NCBI GenBank assembly: GCA_019120275.1
Contig: DWVL01000008.1
Location: 1-64,000, forward strand
DNA: 64,000 bases
From: Candidatus Mediterraneibacter excrementavium
GTDB taxonomy: Bacteria; Bacillota; Clostridia; Lachnospirales; Lachnospiraceae
Direction of reading: 5' to 3'
The notes below the pieces were generated by a model. That model was not told where the DNA came from. It saw only the letters and a list, made by a program, of their open reading frames with translations, and ran no database searches. This document shows positions 33,778 to 41,830 of this stretch, piece by piece. Position 1 is the first letter of the stretch. Every line of letters starts with the position of its first letter. The position numbers and the translations under genes are program-made.

Positions 33778-35133
33778 GTGGAAAGAAAAATATGGGGTTC
33801 CATGATAAAGTGGAAACAGAGTATGGACAAGAAAGCGCTTATGGTTACCGGGGCAAGACAGATCGGAAAAACATATATTATCCGGCAATTCGCCAGAGAA
33901 CAATATGAGAATTTCGTGGAAATCAATTTTGTGGAAGATGGAAATGCAGCAGGCATTTTTTCGGAAGTGTCAAATGTCAATGCGATTATTACAAACCTAA
34001 CGGCGTATACGAAACAGACATTAGTACCGGGAAAAACACTTGTCTTTTTTGATGAGATCCAGGAGTGCCCTGCCGCACGTACTGCAATTAAATTTCTAGT
34101 GGAAGACGGGCGGTTTGATTATGCTGAATCAGGATCGCTCCTCGGTGTCAGTTATAAAGAAGTTAAGTCATATCCGGTAGGGTTTGAGGAGACGATCCAT
34201 ATGTTTCCCATGGATTTTGAGGAATTCCTGTATGCGAACGGGATAAAAAAAGAGACTGTGGAATACCTCAGGAACTGTTTCAAAGAGCAACGTCAGGTCA
34301 GTGACAGTGTGCACAGAACGATCAGCCAGTTGTTCCGGTATTATGTAATTACAGGCGGAATGCCGGCTGCAGTGCAGTGCTTTATAGACACACATGATAT
34401 AAGCCGCGTTGAGAAAATCCAAAAAGACATCCTGGAATTATACCGGCAGGATATAACCAGATATTCAAGAGAAGACAAAGCAAAGATCAGGGATATATTT
34501 GACAGGATTCCGTCAGAACTCAGCGAAAAAAATAAAAGATTCATTCTTGCAAATGTGAAAAAAACAGCGAGGATGGAGCGCTATGAAAGTGCTTTTCTGT
34601 GGTTGTGCGACGCGGGAGTTGCCCTGCCCTGTTATAACATTACAGAGCCAAAAGCGCCGCTCATCTTAAATGAAAAAAGAAATCTGATGAAATTGTATCT
34701 GGCGGATACCGGACTGCTGTGTGCCGCAAGCTTTGGTAATATTCAGTTTGAAATACTTCAGAATCATATGGATGTGAATATGGGCGGAATCCTTGAAAAT
34801 GTTTTTGCACAGATGTTTACTGCAAATGGATTTGGGCTGCATTACTTTGACAGAAAGAATAAGGGGGAAGTGGACTTTGTACTCCAGAAAGGGCAGACGG
34901 TCATCCCTGTGGAAATCAAGTCCGGGAGTTCGTACCGATCCCATTCGGCACTGGATGCATTGATGAATGTTTCCGATTGGAACCTTAAAAAAGCGTATGT
35001 TTTCTGCCAGGGAAATATAGAACAAAAAGGGAGAATTCTTTATCTCCCATGGTATATGGCCATGTTTCTGCAACAGGAAAAACTTATAGAAAATCTTATT
35101 GTAGATGTAGATTTGAGCGGTCTTGGGTATTAG
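33778..35133 (+). CDS. AAA-type ATPase with DUF4143 nuclease-like domain
   Basis: The 451-residue protein has an AAA_14-type ATPase domain with Walker A GARQIGKT (residues 25-32), Walker B TLVFFDEIQECP (about 84-95) and a sensor-like SGSLLG. The DUF4143 part (about 200-390) follows, with GEVDFVLQ and VIPVEIKSG, the E-x-D...E-x-K pattern of the PD-(D/E)XK fold. This family is common in gut anaerobes and is often horizontally transferred; its function is unknown, though toxin, defence and DNA-repair roles have been suggested. The start is GTG after GAGAGGGG. It is flanked by terminators and is monocistronic, with an AT-rich leader unlike its neighbours. Confidence 0.88.
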   Translation: MERKIWGSMIKWKQSMDKKALMVTGARQIGKTYIIRQFAREQYENFVEINFVEDGNAAGIFSEVSNVNAIITNLTAYTKQTLVPGKTLVFFDEIQECPAARTAIKFLVEDGRFDYAESGSLLGVSYKEVKSYPVGFEETIHMFPMDFEEFLYANGIKKETVEYLRNCFKEQRQVSDSVHRTISQLFRYYVITGGMPAAVQCFIDTHDISRVEKIQKDILELYRQDITRYSREDKAKIRDIFDRIPSELSEKNKRFILANVKKTARMERYESAFLWLCDAGVALPCYNITEPKAPLILNEKRNLMKLYLADTGLLCAASFGNIQFEILQNHMDVNMGGILENVFAQMFTANGFGLHYFDRKNKGEVDFVLQKGQTVIPVEIKSGSSYRSHSALDALMNVSDWNLKKAYVFCQGNIEQKGRILYLPWYMAMFLQQEKLIENLIVDVDLSGLGY

Positions 35134-35192
35134 ATGGTTTTTTTCTGTATTTATTAGTATAAGGCTGAAAAAGAAGAAAGGATGTATATTTT

Positions 35193-36401
35193 ATGAAATA
35201 CGATTTTAAAAGCATCATGGACAGACACGGAATGGATGCAATCGCCGTGGACGGCATCGGTGGAGAAAACGGATATGCCGCGGCGCCGAAGCCGGGATTT
35301 GATATTATCCCTATGTGGGTGGCGGATATGAACTTCCCGACTGTCCCGACCATCCCGGAAGCGATTATAAACCGGGCAAAACACCCGGCCTATGGGTATT
35401 TTGATATGCGCGATGAATATTACGATTCGATCATCCGATGGCAGGAAAAGAGAAACGGCGTGAAAGATTTCGGGCGTGCATGCATCGGATATGAAAACGG
35501 TGTGCTGGGCGGGGTGATCAGTGCCCTGAACGTGTTCTGCTCGAAGGGGGACAAGGTGCTCCTGCATACACCGACTTATATCGGATTTACGGGTGCACTG
35601 GGGAATAATGGCTACGAGATGGTGCTCAGTCCGCTGAAAAAGGATCCGGATAATATATGGCGCATGGATTTTGAGGATATGGAGGAGAAGATCAGAAAAG
35701 AAAAGATCCATGCAGCAGTGTTCTGCTCCCCGCACAATCCGTGCGGACGCGTATGGGAACGGTGGGAGCTGGAGAAGGCGATGGAACTGTTCCGGAAGTA
35801 CGATGTGTATGTGGTTTCGGATGAGATCTGGTCCGACATCATCCTTGCCGGGCATCATCATATCCCGACGCAGTCGGTCAGCGAAGATGCAAGGATGAGA
35901 ACAGTGGCAATGTATGCACCGAGCAAGACATTTAATCTGGCCGGACTGGTCGGCAGCTATCACATTATTTATAATCCGTGGATAAGGGACCGGGTTATGA
36001 AGGAATCCTCCCTCTGTCATTATAATGATGCGAACGTGCTCAGCATGCATGCGCTGATGGGCGCGTACCGGCAGGAAGGGGAAGAGTGGGTCGATGAGCT
36101 GTGCGCTGTGATCACGGAAAACGTGGAGTATGCCTGCGATCATATTGAAAAGCATTATCCGGGTGTAACCGTGTCGAGACCGCAGGGAACCTACATGCTG
36201 TTCCTGGATTGTGAGGAGTGGTGCAGATCTCATGATATGACGCTGGAAGAACTGGAGAAGGCAGGCTGGGATGTGGGAGTGATCTGGCAGGACGGCAAAA
36301 TGTTCCATGGTGAGTATTCGATCCGGATGAACCTTGCCCTTCCGCTCTCAAGGGTCAAAGAAGCGTTCCGAAGGCTGGATGAGTACGTATTTCTAAAGTA
36401 A
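35193..36401 (+). CDS. PatB/MalY-type pyridoxal-phosphate C-S lyase
   Basis: The 402-residue fold type I aminotransferase-like enzyme has PLP lysine K245 in APSKTFNLAGL, ADMNFPTVP near the N-terminus (family WVADMDF), SPHNPCGR and the arginine near the C-terminus (FSIRMNLALP region). MalY/PatB proteins cleave cystathionine or cysteine to pyruvate, ammonia and a thiol. Hydrogen sulfide or homocysteine is the probable product. GAAAGGA precedes the ATG. It is monocistronic. Confidence 0.9.
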   Translation: MKYDFKSIMDRHGMDAIAVDGIGGENGYAAAPKPGFDIIPMWVADMNFPTVPTIPEAIINRAKHPAYGYFDMRDEYYDSIIRWQEKRNGVKDFGRACIGYENGVLGGVISALNVFCSKGDKVLLHTPTYIGFTGALGNNGYEMVLSPLKKDPDNIWRMDFEDMEEKIRKEKIHAAVFCSPHNPCGRVWERWELEKAMELFRKYDVYVVSDEIWSDIILAGHHHIPTQSVSEDARMRTVAMYAPSKTFNLAGLVGSYHIIYNPWIRDRVMKESSLCHYNDANVLSMHALMGAYRQEGEEWVDELCAVITENVEYACDHIEKHYPGVTVSRPQGTYMLFLDCEEWCRSHDMTLEELEKAGWDVGVIWQDGKMFHGEYSIRMNLALPLSRVKEAFRRLDEYVFLK

Positions 36402-36424
36402 AGCAGGATATATCAGATGAGGAA

Positions 36425-36465
36425 GGACTCTCTTCTGGAATTTTGTTCCGGAAGAGAGTTCTTTT
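36425..36465 (+). terminator. Terminator after the PatB-type gene
   Basis: GGACTCTCTTCTGGAA (36425-36440) pairs with TTCCGGAAGAGAGTTC (36446-36461) with wobble pairs and a 5-nt TTTTG loop, followed by TTTT. Confidence 0.85.
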
Positions 36466-36556
36466 ATGCTTAGGTGAAAATAATTAGACGATTTTACAGT
36501 TTTTGAAATGCTTTTGTCTATAACTTTTATCCCCTGTAAAGTACGATAAAACCGGA

Positions 36557-36907
36557 TCAGGACAGATCCTGTGCCGCATGGAATAGCTTCCGGTATTTCT
36601 TCGCCGGATATCCGGCGGATTTTTTGAAAACGCGGCAGAAATAGTTATAGTCGTCAAATCCGACATCCGCGGCAATCTCAGTGATGCTTTTATCGGTATC
36701 GCGCAGCAGTTCTTTGGCTCTGTCTATGCGCAGCTGCCGGATATATTCGGCGATTCCGGTCCCAAGATATTTGCTGCACTCGATATAGAGCTTGCTCCGG
36801 CTGATCCCGAGAGCAGCGGCTACCGTATCGACATCGAGCGGATCGGACAGATGGGAGAGCAGATATCCGCGCAGCTTTTCTGTGAAGTTCTGGCTGCGGA
36901 ACGCCAC
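36557..36907 (-). pseudogene. AraC-family regulator, C-terminal fragment
   Basis: The open frame encodes 116 residues: a complete AraC double helix-turn-helix domain (VAAALGISRSKLY and ITEIAADVGFDDYNYFCRVFKK motifs, near residues 30-42 and 75-96) with only about 12 residues before it. The effector domain of normal AraC regulators (usually 150-200 residues) is missing. No ribosome site precedes the ATG. Just upstream on the opposite strand a broken DUF4432 gene begins without its own N-terminus, so a deletion probably removed both gene fronts. If expressed it could still bind DNA. Confidence 0.7.
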
Positions 36908-36930
36908 GGTTTCGTTGGACAGGGAAATCC

Positions 36931-37645
36931 TTTACGGCAGGGTATCTGACAACCTGCGGCCTCCGAAGCGTCGGGACTCCGTCGACAGATGAGGGCATCC
37001 GCTACCCGCTCCACGGAACAATCGCCAATACACCGGTGGAATACTGCCGGTGGCAGGAGTAGGAAGACGGAAAGGAACTCATTGTTCACGCCGTGGTTAA
37101 AGATGAGCAGATCTTCGGATCAAAACTGCGGCTGACAAGAGAACTGAAAGTCAGCACGGAGAAAAACGAGTTCCGGATCTGCGATGTGATCGAAAATACC
37201 GGTGACAGGGAAGAAGGGATAGAAATCCTGTACCACATGAATATGGGATATCCGCTTCTGGACGAGGACAGTGTGATCGATATCACGTCTTCGGAAGTCA
37301 CGCCCCGCGACGATCATGCGGCGGAGGATATTGCGAACTGGAATCAGATCATCAGGCCGGAGGCGGGATATGTGGAGCGGTGTTATTATCACTGGTTCTC
37401 GGACCGGAAGGGAAGGGCGGCGATCTGGCAGCCCAAGCTGGGACAGGGGCTGCCAGATCACCTTTGACGCAGGAGAACTGGATGGATTCGTGGAGTGGAA
37501 GATGATGGGAGTCCGCGACTATGTACTGGGACTGGAGTGCGGCAACTGCTACCCGGACGGGCGCGATGTAATGCGCCGGACGGGAATGTTGAAACAGCTG
37601 GCTCCGGGAGCGAAAAAGGAGTATTGCGTGACTGTAAGAATGCTG
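36931..37645 (+). pseudogene. DUF4432 (aldose-1-epimerase-like) gene, truncated and broken
   Basis: From 36931 the frame reads FTAGYLTTCGLRSVG, then LHGTIANTPVEY, the typical middle of DUF4432 sugar epimerase-like proteins; about the first 80 residues are gone. A stop at 37060-37062 (after CRWQE) interrupts it, and the same frame continues with EDGKELIVHAVVKDE to about 37447. There a frameshift moves the sequence to the next frame, which gives ITFDAGELDGFVEWKMMG and LECGNCYPDGRDVMR and ends near VRML. It is dead by truncation, nonsense and frameshift. The 3' end is joined to an unrelated aldolase tail. Confidence 0.8.
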
Positions 37646-37909
37646 GATTTCCGCAAGGCGATCCGAAGCGGAGTGCGCAAGGTCAATTACTATACCTATA
37701 TGGCTATGGCGGGCGGCGAGGAGATCGCCAGCCAGTTCCAGATGGGATGCATTCCGGTAGAGCGGGAAGGAAAAAGATACAAATACTGTTATTCCCTTAT
37801 AGAAAGCGATAAAGACGCACCGATCATGTATCACGATATCGTACAATGGGGAACAAAAGCCATGAAAGAGAACTGTAAAAAAGCGATGAAAGTGTTTGCG
37901 ATGAAGTGA
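37646..37909 (+). pseudogene. C-terminal fragment of a class II ketose-bisphosphate aldolase
   Basis: In frame with the end of the DUF4432 remnant the sequence becomes DFRKAIRSGVRKVNYYTYMA, which resembles the phosphate-binding strand and loop of fructose/tagatose-bisphosphate class II aldolases. It ends with MYHDIVQWGTKAMKENCKKA and MKVFAMK, like their last helix. Only about 87 residues remain and all metal ligands are missing. The middle (IASQFQMGCIPVEREGKRYK) is not obviously from that family. With the AraC and DUF4432 pieces this points to the collapse of a sugar-utilisation cluster. Confidence 0.55.
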
Positions 37910-37928
37910 CAGGCTCCGCAGACTTGCG

Positions 37929-37974
37929 CCTCCTTTCCGGACGTAGTAAAATGAAACTACATCTGGAAGGGAGG
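37929..37974 (+). promoter_or_regulatory. 19-bp hairpin covering the Shine-Dalgarno of the hydrolase gene
   Basis: CCTCCTTTCCGGACGTAGT (37929-37947) pairs with ACTACATCTGGAAGGGAGG (37956-37974) with two G-U pairs and one mismatch, around an 8-nt loop. GGGAGG at the end of the right arm is the ribosome site for the TTG at 37986. The loop side carries GGACGTAGTAAAAT, the same core as the palindrome at 52061-52137. Confidence 0.7.
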
Positions 37975-37985
37975 CATTTTATATT

Positions 37986-38948
37986 TTGAATAAACCTGTA
38001 CAGGCGCTTCTGCAGGTTCTTTCCTACGGCGGCATTGACGTGGAGTCAGCCCGCTGGATCGCGGATCTGAAGAAGCTGGATCCCATGCGGATCTTCTGGA
38101 AAAAACTGGATACAGAAGTATACAATCAGGACCATCAGGTTCCGGTCCGGCTGTATTTTCCTGATGAGGCCTCCATGGAGGCGGGCAACGAAAATGTTCC
38201 GGTCATCCTGTTCTTCCACGGCGGCGGCTGGACAACTGAGAGCGTGGAGACTTATGACCGGGTGTGTGCACGGATGGCGCAGTCCATCGGCCGGCTGGTC
38301 GTGTCGGTGGAGTACAGGCTGGCGCCGGAATACCGTTTCCCTGTGGGATTCGAGGACTGCTATGCGGCGGCAAAGGCCCTCTACGGCGGGGAACTTCTGC
38401 CGGGCGTTGATGCAGAGCAGATCACCATCATGGGAGACAGCGCCGGAGGCAATCTGGCGGCAGCTGTCTGCATGCGCGCGAGAGATACGGGAGACTTCGC
38501 ACCAAAACGCCAGATCCTGATCTATCCGGCGCTGAACAACTGTTATACGGAAGAGTCGCCATATGAGTCTGTGAGGACCAATGGAACGGGATATCTGCTG
38601 ACCAGCGAGAAGATGGAGGATTATCTGAAGCTGTATGAGCGTACTTCGGAAGACCGGCGGGATCCGTATTTTTCTCCGCTCTGTGCGGAAGATTATTCCC
38701 GGCTTCCGGATACACTGATCCTGACGGCGGAGTTTGATCCCCTGAGAGATGAGGGGGAAGAATATGGAAGAAGGATGCGCAAGGCCGGCTGCAGGGTGCA
38801 TACGGAGCGGATCAGCGGAGCGCTGCACGGGTATTTTGCCCTTGGGATCGGCCATCTGTATGTACAGGAAAGCTTCCGCCATATCAACCGGTTCCTGGCA
38901 GTTGAACAGGCGCTGTCAGCGGAGACAGGAAAAGAGGGGGAGGAATGA
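37986..38948 (+). CDS. Alpha/beta hydrolase (hormone-sensitive lipase family)
   Basis: The 320-residue protein has the oxyanion motif HGGGW (residues 78-82), nucleophile elbow GDSAGG with Ser152, the acid in EFDPLRDEGEEY and the histidine in GALHGYF. This is the HSL-type carboxylesterase pattern. It would hydrolyse short acyl or acetyl esters in the cytoplasm. The start is TTG, 11 nt after GGGAGG within a hairpin. It overlaps the DUF6320 gene by 4 nt, so the two form a translationally coupled pair: an esterase and an acyltransferase-like protein. Confidence 0.88.
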   Translation: MNKPVQALLQVLSYGGIDVESARWIADLKKLDPMRIFWKKLDTEVYNQDHQVPVRLYFPDEASMEAGNENVPVILFFHGGGWTTESVETYDRVCARMAQSIGRLVVSVEYRLAPEYRFPVGFEDCYAAAKALYGGELLPGVDAEQITIMGDSAGGNLAAAVCMRARDTGDFAPKRQILIYPALNNCYTEESPYESVRTNGTGYLLTSEKMEDYLKLYERTSEDRRDPYFSPLCAEDYSRLPDTLILTAEFDPLRDEGEEYGRRMRKAGCRVHTERISGALHGYFALGIGHLYVQESFRHINRFLAVEQALSAETGKEGEE

Positions 38949-40768
38949 TGAAAGAGCGGAAGAAAAAGCGGCCGGGCCGCTGGAGGAAACTGGATAACGC
39001 AGCACAGGCATTCCCGGCAGCGACAGGGAAGAAAGACTCCCGGGTATTCCGTTTCTACTGTATGCTGCGGGAAGAGATCGACAGGGACAGACTGCAGCGG
39101 GCGCTTGATGAAACGCTGGAGAAATATCCGCTTTTCCGTTCGGTGCTGAGAAAAGGACTGTTCTGGTTTTATATGGAGCCAAGGCAGATCCCGGCAGAGG
39201 TAAAACCGGAAGACCGGCCGCCGTGCAGCCGGATCTATGAACCGGATCGGAAGAGTCTGCTCTTTCAGGTATCCTGTTATAAGAACAGGATCAATCTGGA
39301 GGTTTTCCACGGACTGACAGACGGGACCGGAGCCATGCAGTTCCTGAAGGAACTGGTGCAGAATTACCTGGCGCTTACGTACCCGGACCGGGAATTTTCG
39401 GAACCGGACGGCGAAGCGAAGCTTACGGAGAGCGACTATGAGGAAGACAGTTTCTCGCAATATTATACAGGAAAGAAAAGCCGCGGACAGAAGAGCCGCA
39501 GAGCGTTTCAGCTGAAAGGAGAACGGCTGGAGCAGTCGGAGATGGAGATCACGGAGCTGATCCTTTCCGCATCGGAAGTCCACCGGAAAGCGCGGGAATA
39601 CGGAGTGTCGGTGACGGCTTATCTGGCGGCGGTGTTTCTTTATTCTATCTATGAGGAAATGCCCAAAAGCGGGCTGAAGAAGCCGGCGACTCTGATGATC
39701 CCGGTGAATCTGCGGAATTTCTTTCCTTCCGGCTCCATGACGAATTTCTGGAGCTGGATCGAGACGGCTTATGATTTCCGGGAAGACACAACACTGGAAG
39801 ACGTTCTCGTGAAAATGAAAGAAAAGTTCGGGAAAGACGAGCTTAAAGAAGAAATATCCGGTCGTATGAACGATCTCGTACGCCTGGAGAAAAATATATT
39901 CCTGCGGGCGGTGCCTCTGGAGGTCAAAAATCTGTTCCTGCTGGCAGGGACGACTCTGGGCGGGCGCAGCGTTACGGCAGTATATTCGAATATCGGACGG
40001 ATCCAGATGCCGCCGGAGTATGAAGACTATATCGAGCGGTTCGGATTTTTTGCCAGCACGGATAAGATGCAGATGTGCTCCAGTTCCTACGGAGATGCAC
40101 TGGTGCTGGGACTGACCTCCAAGATCATAAACCCGAACATATGCCGGAACTTTGTACGCATCCTGGAGGAAGAAGGGATCAAATGCCATATAGAGGAGAA
40201 TGATTTCCCGGGGTATCACGAAGAGCCGGCGCGGACTGCGCTGATGGGACTCCGGATATTCTCTTTCACCTGTACGGCAGCGGTAGTGATCTGCTGGATG
40301 CTGAATTATCTGCTGACGTTCGGTCGATGGTGGGCAGGCTATGTGACAGCGGCGGTGTTCTGCACCTGGCTCCTGATCATGGTGGGGTACCGAAAGCGAA
40401 AGAATCCTCTGAAGAACGGAATGTGGCAGCTGCTCATTGTGTCGGTCGGTGCGGTCCTGTGGGATATATTTACCGGATGGAAGGGCTGGTCTGTCGATTA
40501 TGTGGTCCCGCTGGCAGCCATTGTCAATACCCTTTCCATGGTGATCATATCCGCAGCAGGGAAGATGGAGACTTCGGAGTATCTTTTCTATCTTGTCCAG
40601 GCAGGCGCGTGCGGACTGATCCCGTTTGTCCTGCTGCTCACCGGCGTGGCAGTCCTGCCGTATCCGTCGGTGATCTGTTCGGGGCTGAGCTTTCTGTTCC
40701 TGATCGGACTTCTGATCTTCAGATGGAAGGATTTCGTAAATGAACTGCAGAAAAAATTCCGTGTCTGA
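38945..40768 (+). CDS. Condensation/acyltransferase-like protein with DUF6320 membrane domain
   Basis: The 607-residue protein has an N-terminal half (residues 10-420) resembling alcohol acetyltransferases and condensation domains, with the catalytic-type motif FHGLTDGTGAM (H near residue 122). The C-terminal part (about 430-600) has five or six membrane helices and fits DUF6320. It probably moves an acyl group to a lipid or alcohol at the membrane; no substrate is known. AGGGGGAGG precedes the ATG. The overlap with the hydrolase gene suggests acyl transfer and removal act on the same compound. Confidence 0.8.
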   Translation: MMKERKKKRPGRWRKLDNAAQAFPAATGKKDSRVFRFYCMLREEIDRDRLQRALDETLEKYPLFRSVLRKGLFWFYMEPRQIPAEVKPEDRPPCSRIYEPDRKSLLFQVSCYKNRINLEVFHGLTDGTGAMQFLKELVQNYLALTYPDREFSEPDGEAKLTESDYEEDSFSQYYTGKKSRGQKSRRAFQLKGERLEQSEMEITELILSASEVHRKAREYGVSVTAYLAAVFLYSIYEEMPKSGLKKPATLMIPVNLRNFFPSGSMTNFWSWIETAYDFREDTTLEDVLVKMKEKFGKDELKEEISGRMNDLVRLEKNIFLRAVPLEVKNLFLLAGTTLGGRSVTAVYSNIGRIQMPPEYEDYIERFGFFASTDKMQMCSSSYGDALVLGLTSKIINPNICRNFVRILEEEGIKCHIEENDFPGYHEEPARTALMGLRIFSFTCTAAVVICWMLNYLLTFGRWWAGYVTAAVFCTWLLIMVGYRKRKNPLKNGMWQLLIVSVGAVLWDIFTGWKGWSVDYVVPLAAIVNTLSMVIISAAGKMETSEYLFYLVQAGACGLIPFVLLLTGVAVLPYPSVICSGLSFLFLIGLLIFRWKDFVNELQKKFRV

Positions 40769-40793
40769 CATTCGATCCGGACACGGAATTTTT
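40751..40793. terminator. Bidirectional terminator between DUF6320 and HAD genes
   Basis: AAAAATTCCGTGTC (ending at 40765) pairs with GACACGGAATTTTT (40780-40793) over 14 bp, giving A-runs and T-runs at both ends. It serves the + strand gene ending at 40768 and the - strand gene ending at 40804. Confidence 0.88.
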
Positions 40794-40803
40794 ATGTCTT
40801 TTT

Positions 40804-41601
40804 TCAGTTGGTCTGATCCAGTCCGGCCAGCACATCTTCCAGCACTTCTTCTACAGAATCTGTTACATATTCTGCATGGGCGGCGATCCCCGGGGCTGCA
40901 GTGGACATGGCGTAACCCTGCCCGGCAAGCTCCAGCATTTCGATATCATTGTACTGATCGCCAAAGGCGATGCATTCCTCCGGCTTCACGCCAAAGAGAT
41001 CAAGAAATGTCTGAAGCGCAGTGCCTTTATTATAACCGGGGACAATGAAATCGATCCAGATGTTCCCCGATGTGACGACCTTCAGCGCGGGCGAGTATTT
41101 TTCCTGCAGGCGTCTCAGACAGTCGCTGACGTCATGAGATACCATGTTTGCGGTGGCCAGCTTGAGAAACGGACCTTTCAGCTTCGTCACATCATCTACG
41201 ACCTGAGTTGTGTTTTTCATCACATTGACGATATGGTTTACAAAGTCCGGATTGCCGGGTTCGATAAAACAGGAGTCCTCGCGTGAAACGAGGATTTCGT
41301 ATCCGGGTTCTTTTTTGATATCGGCCATGATGCGGTATGCCAGGTCATCCGGGATGATCCCGCGGGAGATGACCTTTCCCTGATGAATGCACAGGGAACC
41401 GTTTTCTGCGATGTAGGAGATCTCGTCTCTGATGGGGGCGAAGAGCCGGCGTTCGTTATCGTACTGCCGTCCGCTGGCTGCAATAAAATGTATTCCTTTC
41501 TGCGTGAGCGCATGGATCAGCTCGATGGCGCGCGGAGTCAGTTCCTGTGCGCCGTTCTGAAGGAGCGTGCCGTCCAGGTCGCTTGCGATCAGTCTGATCA
41601 T
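40804..41601 (-). CDS. Cof-type HAD phosphatase
   Basis: The 265-residue protein has HAD motif I DLDGTL (residues 8-13, nucleophile D8), motif II AASGRQY, and motif IV FGDQYNDIEML near residue 215, with a large Cof-type cap between. These enzymes dephosphorylate sugar phosphates or other small phosphates. Specificity is not predictable. GGAGG lies 11 nt before the ATG. It is monocistronic and ends at a shared terminator. Confidence 0.92.
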   Translation of the reverse strand: MIRLIASDLDGTLLQNGAQELTPRAIELIHALTQKGIHFIAASGRQYDNERRLFAPIRDEISYIAENGSLCIHQGKVISRGIIPDDLAYRIMADIKKEPGYEILVSREDSCFIEPGNPDFVNHIVNVMKNTTQVVDDVTKLKGPFLKLATANMVSHDVSDCLRRLQEKYSPALKVVTSGNIWIDFIVPGYNKGTALQTFLDLFGVKPEECIAFGDQYNDIEMLELAGQGYAMSTAAPGIAAHAEYVTDSVEEVLEDVLAGLDQTN

Positions 41602-41723
41602 ATGGGCAATCCTCCGTATTTATAAAATATTTGTTATCGAATTTAACCAGAAATAGTATAGCGGAAATCCGGGATGAGGTAAAGGGACGCTTTTACTAAA
41701 AAAGTGTAACAAAAAAGAAATAC

Positions 41724-41752
41724 TTGTAACCCTTTCGTAATAGTAATATAAT
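41724..41752 (+). promoter_or_regulatory. Promoter for glmM
   Basis: TTGTAA (41724-41729), 17 bp, TATAAT (41747-41752), 79 bp before the start codon. Confidence 0.7.
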
Positions 41753-41764
41753 AGAAGCGTATTT

Positions 41765-41789
41765 GAAAAAACGGATGATGCCGTTTTTC
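41765..41789 (+). terminator. Terminator-like hairpin in the glmM leader
   Basis: AAAAACGG (ending at 41774) and CCGTTTTT (41781-41788) form a stem with an ATGATG loop, ending in five U residues. It lies between promoter and gene, so it could be an attenuator; the stem is weak. Confidence 0.45.
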
Positions 41790-41830
41790 TGTGCATATTT
41801 TAAAAAGAAAAGAACAAGAGGGCTACAGTT

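Noticed and set aside
36557..37909. Insertion-sequence scar at the broken gene cluster
   Set aside because: No transposase remnant, terminal inverted repeats or target duplication could be found.
38693..40771. 692-codon minus-strand open frame opposite the hydrolase and DUF6320 genes
   Set aside because: It spans two sense genes with clear motifs and has no protein-like pattern of its own.
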